Shown here piece by piece: positions 1 to 3,389 of a DNA stretch of 7,263 nt (positions are counted from its first letter, which is position 1; each line of letters starts with the position of its first letter). Below the pieces are notes generated by a model, which worked only from the letters and a program-made list of their open reading frames with translations, was not told where the DNA came from and searched no databases. The stretch is from an uncultured bacterium (lineage in GTDB: Bacteria; Patescibacteriota; Minisyncoccia; Phycocordibacterales; UBA1006): positions 1-7,263 of the forward strand of contig CAIQMU010000036.1 in assembly GCA_903873095.1 (NCBI GenBank). Reading direction: 5' to 3'. A program made the translations under genes and the position numbers.

Positions 1-40
1 ATAAAAATAAAGAAAAAATAAATTTTCAGCATTAGTAAAT

Positions 41-69
41 TTGAAATTATATTTGACTTGGGCTATTAT
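41..69 (+). promoter_or_regulatory. Sigma70-type promoter of the 189-residue gene
   Basis: A -35 box TTGAAA (41-46) and a -10 box TATTAT (64-69) are separated by exactly 17 bases. The ATG at 78 begins 9 bases after the -10 box, so transcription should start at or 1-2 bases before the start codon. That leaves no room for a Shine-Dalgarno site. The leaderless message is an inference from this spacing. Confidence 0.6.
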
Positions 70-77
70 CACTAATC

Positions 78-647
78 ATGGAAAGCAATCTTTCATTTGC
101 CAAGAAAATAGGAAATTTTGTATCTAATATTTTATTAGGTGATACAAAAGAAATTATTATTCGTATGGACGAGCGGATTTTGAGTGTCTCAAAAAGAATA
201 GATATTATGGAGCCGGATCTCAAGAGTTTAAACGAAAAATTTTCAAATTTTCGAGAACGTTTTGCCGTTCTTGAAGATAGAATGAGTATTCTTTGGAAAG
301 ATGAAACTGCACCGACTCGATCCCCACGCAAATTAAATGAAAAAGGAAACAATATTCTTTTCAAAAGCGGAATCAAAGAAGTTATTGATCAGAAAAAAGA
401 AGAATTGTTTAAATTAGTTCGTTCAAAAAACATAGGAAATCCGTATGATGCCGAGGAATATGTTTTACAAATAGTTGCCGATCTTAAAAAAGACTCAGTA
501 TTAGTAGAAGGTTTAAAAACAGGAGCATATTCTGTTGGTGCGAGCATTGATACTGTTTTATTTGTTGGTGGAATTTACTTGCGAGATCAAATTTTCCCAG
601 AATTAGGTTTCTCTGTTGATCAGATTGATTTGCATAAGAATGAATAA
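78..647 (+). CDS. Hypothetical protein with N-terminal coiled coil, 189 aa
   Basis: I do not recognise a named family. Residues about 25-75 are charged and heptad-like, suggesting a coiled coil. A linker follows (about 76-90, with the string TAPTRSPRKLNEKGNN), then a mixed alpha/beta C-terminal part with the segments SGIKEVID (97-104) and AYSVGASIDTVLFVGGIYLRD (140-160). There is no signal peptide or convincing membrane helix, so it is probably cytoplasmic. The ATG at 78 is chosen because it lies 9 bases after a good -10 box. The gene ends in TAA and runs directly into intergenic repeat A, whose hairpin (748-775) may help end the transcript. No partner gene is visible in this window, so a cellular role cannot be proposed. 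Confidence 0.8.
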   Translation: MESNLSFAKKIGNFVSNILLGDTKEIIIRMDERILSVSKRIDIMEPDLKSLNEKFSNFRERFAVLEDRMSILWKDETAPTRSPRKLNEKGNNILFKSGIKEVIDQKKEELFKLVRSKNIGNPYDAEEYVLQIVADLKKDSVLVEGLKTGAYSVGASIDTVLFVGGIYLRDQIFPELGFSVDQIDLHKNE

Positions 648-679
648 CCATCAAGAAACCCGCCTTATTTGAAATGCAC

Positions 680-708
680 TTGCGTGAGAGGGGATTTTTT
701 AGTATACT
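680..708 (+). promoter_or_regulatory. Promoter inside repeat A
   Basis: TTGCGT (680-685), a 17-base spacer, and TATACT (703-708). The -10 box is one base from consensus and the spacing is ideal. The start site should be near 715, giving a short RNA through the hairpin at 748-775. The same arrangement recurs in copies B and C, which supports function. Confidence 0.55.
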
Positions 709-718
709 CAAAGTACAA

Positions 719-781
719 ATGGTTACCCGAAAGCGAAGACCGACCGAGAAATCCGCACAGAAATGTGCGGATTTCGATTAG
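719..781 (+). CDS. Possible 20-residue peptide in repeat A
   Basis: An ATG about four bases after the predicted start site opens 20 codons ending in TAG (779-781). The peptide starts MVTRKRRPTEKSAQ and ends KCADFD. In copy B the first 20 codons have one amino-acid change (Arg to Gly) and two silent changes, but the TAG has become TGG, so the frame runs to 1899 across the end of the toxin gene. Codons 11-19 coincide with the hairpin arms, so conservation may reflect RNA structure instead of protein. I regard coding as possible but unproven. Confidence 0.2.
   Translation: MVTRKRRPTEKSAQKCADFD
748..775. terminator. 12-bp perfect hairpin with GAAA loop (repeat A)
   Basis: GAAATCCGCACA (748-759) and TGTGCGGATTTC (764-775) are exact reverse complements around a GAAA tetraloop. 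Only three Ts fall inside the stem end, and a TTTTTT run appears about 11 bases later. It may be a weak terminator for the gene at 78-647 or for the repeat's own transcript, or a stable RNA 3' end. Confidence 0.45.
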
Positions 782-794
782 TTAATTTTTTATT

Positions 795-803
795 TTATCC
801 ACA
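795..803 (+). promoter_or_regulatory. DnaA-box sequence TTATCCACA
   Basis: An exact match to the strong bacterial DnaA box. It lies 20 bases upstream of the 26-bp promoter motif at 824-849. The same nonamer, or one with a single mismatch, precedes four other promoters in this window. Binding by DnaA is inferred from the consensus only. Confidence 0.45.
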
Positions 804-823
804 TAAAATCACACTTCTTTATT

Positions 824-849
824 TTTCCTTTATCTCTGTTTGTTATCAT
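824..849 (+). promoter_or_regulatory. Extended -10 promoter before the NYN remnant (26-bp motif, copy 1)
   Basis: The motif starts TTTCCTTTATCTC and ends TTTG-T-TATCAT, giving an extended -10 element (TGnTATCAT, 841-849). No good -35 box lies at 17 bases. The ATG at 857 starts 8 bases after the -10 box, again a leaderless arrangement. Copies with at most a few changes lie at 1460-1485 and, on the minus strand, 2278-2303. Confidence 0.55.
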
Positions 850-856
850 ATGCCCC

Positions 857-928
857 ATGAATCAAGAAGAGATTAAAATATTTTTCAACCGGATCTCAAG
901 AATTGAGACGATTTTATTATGGTTCTGA
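857..928 (+). pseudogene. 5' remnant of the NYN-domain gene, out of frame
   Basis: From the ATG at 857, placed correctly for the promoter at 824-849, a 23-codon frame reads MNQEEIKIFFNRISRIE... and stops at TGA (926-928). The NYN-like protein begins at about 903 in a different frame. The segment EEIKIFFNRISRI looks like the helix that normally precedes the RRFYYG strand in NYN proteins. I infer a small insertion or deletion near 895-915 that split the gene. The usual first strand with its catalytic Asp (FIDGxN-type) is missing from both pieces. Confidence 0.4.
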
Positions 929-1328
929 TTTTGGGAAAAGTGAAAAATCTACAAAGATGATTCCTTGGTCTGAACAATTTATATTACGAGCTAAAAAGAA
1001 TCGTTTTGAGGTCGTAACTAAACGAGTTAAATATATGCATGACCGAGGTGAGTTTAAAAAGAAATGTGATATGGATGTTGAGATGACCCTCGATCTTATT
1101 CGCCTAAAGGATACATATGATCACATTATTCTTTTTTCTGGTGACGGAGACCTTGCTTGTGTTTTGGAATATTTAAAAGAAGAATTTGATAAGTCGATAT
1201 ATGTTTTTGCGGCCCGAAATCATATTGGTCGAGAATTGATTGATGCGAAAAATGACAAGATTATTACAGAAATTCTTTTTGCGGAAGATTTTGAATACCG
1301 TCTGAATAAAGATCGTTTTAAAAGATAA
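903..1328 (+). CDS. NYN (LabA/DUF88-like) PIN-fold nuclease, N-terminally truncated
   Basis: The 141 residues match the middle and end of a NYN-domain protein, a PIN-like, metal-dependent RNase fold. Visible hallmarks are RRFYYGSDFG near the start, KCDMDVEMTLD (54-64) with conserved acidic residues, the strand plus SGDGD (HIILFSGDGDL, 74-84), and the closing strand IYVFAARNHIGRELID (99-114). The family normally opens with a strand such as FIDGxN that supplies the first catalytic Asp; it is absent. The longest frame starts at a TTG (903) with no suitable ribosome site. An ATG at 957 is the next option and would remove more of the fold. The properly spaced ATG at 857 is out of frame. It is probably a decaying gene without nuclease activity. 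A hairpin without a T-run (1340-1355) follows the TAA. Confidence 0.6.
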   Translation: MRRFYYGSDFGKSEKSTKMIPWSEQFILRAKKNRFEVVTKRVKYMHDRGEFKKKCDMDVEMTLDLIRLKDTYDHIILFSGDGDLACVLEYLKEEFDKSIYVFAARNHIGRELIDAKNDKIITEILFAEDFEYRLNKDRFKR

Positions 1329-1339
1329 GCCATCAGAAA

Positions 1340-1355
1340 ACCGCCCGAAGGCGGT
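1340..1355 (+). terminator. Short GC hairpin after the NYN gene, no T-run
   Basis: ACCGCC and GGCGGT pair around a CGAA loop, 12 bases after the NYN stop codon. The following bases (AATCGATC) lack a uridine tract. It may be a damaged terminator or a 3'-end stabilising hairpin. Confidence 0.35.
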
Positions 1356-1429
1356 AATCGATCAAAATCCGGCAGCCTGTAAAGACTGTAATTATAGATT
1401 ATACAAAAATATCAGCGTTGTCAAAATCA

Positions 1430-1438
1430 ATATCCACA
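1430..1438 (+). promoter_or_regulatory. DnaA-box-like sequence ATATCCACA
   Basis: One mismatch (first base) from TTATCCACA. It lies 21 bases upstream of the 26-bp promoter motif at 1460-1485, matching the 20-base distance at the 795-803 site. Confidence 0.35.
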
Positions 1439-1459
1439 CAAAATTATCATAAATTTATC

Positions 1460-1485
1460 TTTCCTTTATTTCGCTTTGGTATCAT
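1460..1485 (+). promoter_or_regulatory. Extended -10 promoter, 26-bp motif copy 2
   Basis: It starts TTTCCTTTATTTC and ends TTTG-G-TATCAT, identical to copy 1 (824-849) at 22 of 26 positions. The extended -10 is TGGTATCAT (1477-1485). An ATG follows 8 bases after it at 1493, exactly as in copy 1. Confidence 0.5.
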
Positions 1486-1492
1486 GTCCATC

Positions 1493-1543
1493 ATGCCGAT
1501 TGATGAAAAAAATTCTCTTCAAGATGGAATAGAAGATGATTAG
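1493..1543 (+). CDS. 16-codon mini-gene or gutted gene
   Basis: The frame reads MPIDEKNSLQDGIEDD and ends in TAG. It starts 8 bases after an extended -10 promoter and stops 5 bases before a strong terminator, so the whole transcription unit would be about 80 bases. The peptide is acidic and has no recognisable motif. It could be a genuine micropeptide, or what remains after an internal deletion joined the start and end of a larger gene. The promoter and terminator are better supported than the peptide. Confidence 0.3.
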   Translation: MPIDEKNSLQDGIEDD

Positions 1544-1548
1544 AAACA

Positions 1549-1572
1549 AAAAAATCCCGCAAGGGATTTTTT
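1549..1572. terminator. Bidirectional intrinsic terminator
   Basis: A 10-bp stem (AAAAAATCCC and GGGATTTTTT) has a GCAA loop. Six Ts end the plus strand, and the A-run gives seven Us on the minus strand. It can therefore serve both the 16-codon unit and the convergent small RNA. The same 24 bases recur after fusA (5546-5569). Confidence 0.8.
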
Positions 1573-1634
1573 GCCTGCCTTCAGCTTCAGAAAATTCTTT
1601 AGCCGAGAAGGGGCTTTCGCCCGCAGAGTTGTAC
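1549..1634 (-). ncRNA. Candidate small RNA with three-way junction
   Basis: A promoter on the minus strand (TTGATT, 17 bases, TATCAT) predicts a start near 1634, and an intrinsic terminator ends the RNA near 1549, about 86 bases later. Between them the RNA folds on inspection into a gapless three-way junction. P1 pairs CUGC (1626-1623) with GCAG (1578-1575). P2 is GGGC-GAAA-GCCC (1622-1611). P3 pairs CUUC and GGCU (1610-1601, with a two-base UC bulge) with AGCU and GAAG (1586-1579). There is no ATG inside the RNA, so it is unlikely to be an mRNA. I do not recognise the family; it is not a tRNA. Confidence 0.4.
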
Positions 1635-1640
1635 GTAACT

Positions 1641-1669
1641 ATGATAGCTTTTTTAAAAAGATAAATCAA
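1641..1669 (-). promoter_or_regulatory. Sigma70-type promoter of the candidate small RNA
   Basis: Read on the minus strand: TTGATT (1669-1664), a 17-base spacer, and TATCAT (1646-1641). Both boxes match consensus at four or more positions with ideal spacing. Confidence 0.5.
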
Positions 1670-1684
1670 CCTGACTTGTTCCCT

Positions 1685-1693
1685 TTATCCACA
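1685..1693 (+). promoter_or_regulatory. DnaA-box sequence TTATCCACA
   Basis: An exact consensus match, 26 bases upstream of the -35 box of repeat B. Copy C has the same nonamer at the same distance (2330-2338 to 2365). Confidence 0.45.
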
Positions 1694-1719
1694 CAAAACC
1701 ACCTTATTTTGAAATGTAC

Positions 1720-1748
1720 TTGCGGAGAAGGGGATTTTTTAGTATACT
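1720..1748 (+). promoter_or_regulatory. Promoter inside repeat B
   Basis: TTGCGG, a 17-base spacer, and TATACT. It points toward the hairpin and the 3' end of the convergent PemK-like gene. The -35 box is weaker than in copies A and C by one base. Confidence 0.5.
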
Positions 1749-1787
1749 TAAGGTACAAATGGTTACCCGAAAGGGAAGGCCGACCGA

Positions 1788-1815
1788 GAAATCCGCACAG
1801 AAATGTGCGGATTTC
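1788..1815. terminator. 12-bp perfect hairpin with GAAA loop (repeat B)
   Basis: The same 28 bases as in copy A. It lies 6 bases beyond the stop codon of the minus-strand toxin gene, so it probably ends that message, although a strong T-run is lacking on both strands. Confidence 0.5.
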
Positions 1816-1821
1816 GACTGG

Positions 1822-2271
1822 TTAATTTATTATGTTGTGAAGTGCGTTTTTCACCTCTCGAAAATCTTTTCTGTTGATTTCATGCATGTAACGCAATAGT
1901 CTTTTGGTGCTGATAAGTTTTATTTGCGAAGTTATCACAAATGATTCTGAATCAATTGATGGAATTGCAACATGAAAAATACTCGGTTTAACCGATGTTG
2001 TTAATGGAACACAAAGACATGTAAATTTACTGAATTTTCTAATAATTAAAATCGGTCTTTCAAATTGTTCATTTTTTCCATCTTGTTCGTGTCCAATATT
2101 TAATCCAAGTGAGCACCACCAAATTTCACGCTCATTACATTCGATGTGAGGATCGGAAATCTCCAAGTTCTTTTTCAATTTGTTCCAAGTATCAAAATCT
2201 TTAATATGCTTTTCCTCGGCGACAATTTCTTTTTGTTGTGATAAAAATTCATGAAGTGAAATGTATGACAT
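1822..2271 (-). CDS. PemK/MazF-like toxin-family protein, orphan
   Basis: The 149-residue product carries a PemK/MazF fold, whose known members are mRNA-cleaving ribonucleases of toxin-antitoxin systems. The core shows EREIWWCSLGLNIGHEQDGK (47-66), FERPILIIRKF (70-80), the VPLTT strand end (88-92) and ITSQIKLISTKRLL (113-126), the order expected for the family. The first 45 or so residues form a helical extension (FDTWNKLKKNLE) that is usual for the long form seen in Patescibacteria. No antitoxin gene adjoins it: the divergent neighbour is a membrane protein and the downstream side is repeat B. It is therefore an orphan here, and toxin activity is unproven. The ATG at 2271 is chosen because it lies 7 bases after an extended -10 box. 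Confidence 0.85.
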   Translation of the reverse strand: MSYISLHEFLSQQKEIVAEEKHIKDFDTWNKLKKNLEISDPHIECNEREIWWCSLGLNIGHEQDGKNEQFERPILIIRKFSKFTCLCVPLTTSVKPSIFHVAIPSIDSESFVITSQIKLISTKRLLRYMHEINRKDFREVKNALHNIIN

Positions 2272-2277
2272 TTGAAT

Positions 2278-2303
2278 ATCGTAGCAAATGGAGATAAAGG
2301 AAA
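2278..2303 (-). promoter_or_regulatory. Extended -10 promoter of the PemK-like gene (26-bp motif, copy 3)
   Basis: On the minus strand it starts TTTCCTTTATCTC and ends TTTG-C-TACGAT, aligning gap-free with the copies at 824-849 and 1460-1485. The extended -10 is TGCTACGAT. The ATG begins 7 bases after it, so the message should be leaderless. Confidence 0.55.
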
Positions 2304-2329
2304 ATTAAATAAAAGATAAAGAAATTTAT

Positions 2330-2338
2330 TTATCCACA
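2330..2338 (+). promoter_or_regulatory. DnaA-box sequence TTATCCACA between divergent promoters
   Basis: An exact consensus match lying 26 bases from the minus-strand promoter motif (ending 2303) and 26 bases from the -35 box (2365) of the rightward promoter. It could influence both genes. Confidence 0.45.
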
Positions 2339-2364
2339 CAAAACCACTTTATTTTGAAATGTAC

Positions 2365-2393
2365 TTGCGTGAGAGGGGATTTTTTAGTATTAA
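2365..2393 (+). promoter_or_regulatory. Promoter of the membrane-protein/zinc-ribbon unit
   Basis: TTGCGT (2365-2370), a 17-base spacer, and TATTAA (2388-2393). The ATG at 2400 starts 7 bases after the -10 box, so the message should begin at the start codon. Confidence 0.6.
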
Positions 2394-2399
2394 CTAGGT

Positions 2400-3134
2400 A
2401 TGAATAAACTTTCAAATTTGATATTCGTCCGTCGCGAGGGACTTGAACAAAAATGGTGGCATCGGTTGGCGCAGGTTTTGATTTGGGGGTCAACGATTGT
2501 TATTGCGGTTTTTACTTTCTTATTATTTTTTGTCGGAAATTCTTTCGTACACTATTCTTACTCGGCTTATAATTTTCAGCCGAATTTTGCGACCGCGAAA
2601 GGAAAGATAGAAAGTTGTACTTTTGAAAAAGGAGGTGATCCTGAGGTTTTTAATTCAACTAAAACAGCGAGAGTTCTTTATAATCCAAATAGTCCGACTA
2701 ATGGGTTTAACCCAATACAATTTGGAGCAACTCCAGTTTTTACAAATGATGGAGATTTCTATAGTCCTGAAATAATTTGTGGAGATGTTAATTTTCAGGC
2801 TTATGACTCAAACGAAAATAATTATCCTTCGATAAAAGAATTCTTGTATTCATATGCGCAATATAATGAAAATTCGCAAGAGCATGAACTTCTTTTTAAT
2901 TCGAGTGGGCAGGACGAGATGCTTATACCTGTTGATCTTAATATAGTAATGAATGGAGGTATTGATCGTGGAGATTTTTCAAATATACAAACCAAGAGAG
3001 TTACACATTTTCTTTTGAGGAAATTCATTGTTTCTATTTTGGAATTTGTAGGAATCATTCTCGGTTGGTTTATACTTTGGGAGTCAATTATTTACAGAAC
3101 AATAATTTATATCATTTATGGAAAATCAAAATAA
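2400..3134 (+). CDS. Two-helix membrane protein of unknown function, 244 aa
   Basis: A short basic cytoplasmic start (MNKLSNLIFVRREGLEQKWW) leads into membrane helix 1 (about 24-47). A polar domain of about 155 residues follows (50-205), then membrane helix 2 (about 208-231) and a short tail ending YGKSK. The polar domain is rich in Asn, Tyr and Phe and has only two Cys (73 and 127), which could form a disulphide if it is outside. By the positive-inside rule the ends are cytoplasmic and the middle domain is external. I do not recognise a named family, though small proteins of this layout are frequent in Patescibacteria. The last 17 bases overlap the zinc-ribbon gene in another frame, suggesting translational coupling. 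Confidence 0.85.
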   Translation: MNKLSNLIFVRREGLEQKWWHRLAQVLIWGSTIVIAVFTFLLFFVGNSFVHYSYSAYNFQPNFATAKGKIESCTFEKGGDPEVFNSTKTARVLYNPNSPTNGFNPIQFGATPVFTNDGDFYSPEIICGDVNFQAYDSNENNYPSIKEFLYSYAQYNENSQEHELLFNSSGQDEMLIPVDLNIVMNGGIDRGDFSNIQTKRVTHFLLRKFIVSILEFVGIILGWFILWESIIYRTIIYIIYGKSK

Positions 3135-3291
3135 TTTAGAATGTCCAAAATGCGGAGGTATTTTAGAAGAATTAAATCCTGTGAGTCTGGCACAAGACTC
3201 TAATTCGAAAATGCCAAAAATATACCCTCGTCAATTTCGTTGTGAGAAATGCGGAATTATTAATGAGTTCAATTTTAATAAAACCACTTAA
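3118..3291 (+). CDS. Small zinc-ribbon protein, 57 aa
   Basis: The ATG lies inside the end of the preceding membrane-protein gene (17-base overlap, different frame). The product has two CxxC knuckles, CPKC (9-12) and CEKC (42-45), 29 residues apart, the pattern of a four-Cys zinc ribbon. The linker holds PKIYPRQF just before the second knuckle. It is probably made from the upstream message by reinitiation. Its partner (nucleic acid or protein) cannot be told. The stop codon TAA (3289-3291) lies at the edge and loop of the terminator hairpin. Confidence 0.75.
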   Translation: MENQNNLECPKCGGILEELNPVSLAQDSNSKMPKIYPRQFRCEKCGIINEFNFNKTT

Positions 3292-3306
3292 TCCGAAGTG
3301 GTTTTT
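3280..3306 (+). terminator. Intrinsic terminator of the two-gene unit
   Basis: A 10-bp stem, AAAACCACTT (3280-3289) and AAGTGGTTTT (3296-3305), has a 6-base loop and a T-run through 3306. The stop codon of the zinc-ribbon gene overlaps the left arm and loop, so ribosomes finishing this gene would sit on the hairpin. Confidence 0.8.
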
Positions 3307-3307
3307 C

Positions 3308-3336
3308 TTGCAAAAAACCCACATTTCATGTACAAT
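3308..3336 (+). promoter_or_regulatory. Sigma70-type promoter of fusA
   Basis: TTGCAA (3308-3313), a 17-base spacer, and TACAAT (3331-3336), starting right after the preceding terminator. The start site should be near 3343, giving a leader of about 47 bases. The leader has no clear Shine-Dalgarno site: AGGG at 3367-3370 is about 20 bases from the ATG. Confidence 0.6.
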
Positions 3337-3389
3337 TCGCCAATCACTCCCACTTTTAAACGGGCCAGGGATATTAAATAATCATCATT

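Larger units (their letters stand above)
656..788 (+). repeat. Intergenic repeat, copy A (promoter plus hairpin)
   Basis: It aligns with copy B (1695-1828) along its full length, with a one-base gap in the T-run near 670. Only four substitutions separate the copies over the last 70 bases. The unit contains a TTGCGT/TATACT promoter (680-708), a 20-codon reading frame starting at 719 (MVTRKRRPTEKSAQ...), and a perfect inverted repeat (748-775). Copy C (2330-2393) shares only the promoter half. The start resembles the sequence after the NYN gene (CCATCA..GAAAACCGCC), so the left boundary is uncertain. Confidence 0.7.
1329..1821. other. Gene-poor stretch between the NYN remnant and the PemK-like gene
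   Basis: These 493 bases hold no sizeable gene. In order they contain a GC-rich hairpin (1340-1355), about 70 bases with nothing I can name, a near-perfect DnaA box (1430-1438), copy 2 of the 26-bp promoter motif (1460-1485), a 16-codon reading frame (1493-1543), a bidirectional terminator (1549-1572), a candidate small RNA on the minus strand (1549-1634) with its promoter (1641-1669), an exact DnaA box (1685-1693), and repeat copy B (1695-1828). Confidence 0.7.
1695..1828 (+). repeat. Intergenic repeat, copy B
   Basis: It is homologous to copy A over its full length and to copy C upstream of the -10 box. It contains a promoter (TTGCGG 1720-1725, 17 bases, TATACT 1743-1748), the MVTRKGRPTEK... 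frame (from 1759), and the 12-bp hairpin (1788-1815). The last bases overlap the stop codon of the minus-strand PemK-like gene (1822-1824). A transcript from its promoter that passed the hairpin would be antisense to that gene's 3' end. Confidence 0.7.
2330..2393 (+). repeat. Intergenic repeat, copy C (promoter half only)
   Basis: It aligns with copy B (1685-1748) from the DnaA box through the -10 region with about five differences. Similarity stops at the -10 box, where the membrane-protein gene begins instead of the hairpin part. Confidence 0.65.

Noticed and set aside
857..1000. UGA read as glycine (as in Gracilibacteria/SR1) to rescue the NYN 5' remnant
   Set aside because: Reading through TGA at 926 gives sequence unlike NYN, and fusA reads completely with the standard code.
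1549..1634. tRNA gene
   Set aside because: No acceptor stem, T-arm sequence GTTCGA or anticodon arm can be fitted; the fold is a three-way junction with an intrinsic terminator.
1466..1669. 67-codon minus-strand reading frame
   Set aside because: Its TTG start lies within the -35 box of a good promoter and the frame crosses a strong terminator; the small-RNA reading explains the region better.
1571..1899. Plus-strand frames of 84 and 61 codons through repeat B
   Set aside because: They run through the small-RNA locus, the promoter and hairpin of repeat B and, in one case, antisense into the PemK-like gene. Only the 20-codon segment shared with copy A has any claim to coding.
795..2338. Chromosomal replication origin
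   Set aside because: The DnaA boxes are about 250-650 bases apart and each belongs to a promoter repeat; there is no dnaA or dnaN gene nearby and no tight box cluster with an unwinding element.
656..2393. CRISPR array or transposon
   Set aside because: The repeats are long, few and unevenly spaced, with no spacer pattern, no cas gene, no transposase and no terminal inverted repeats.
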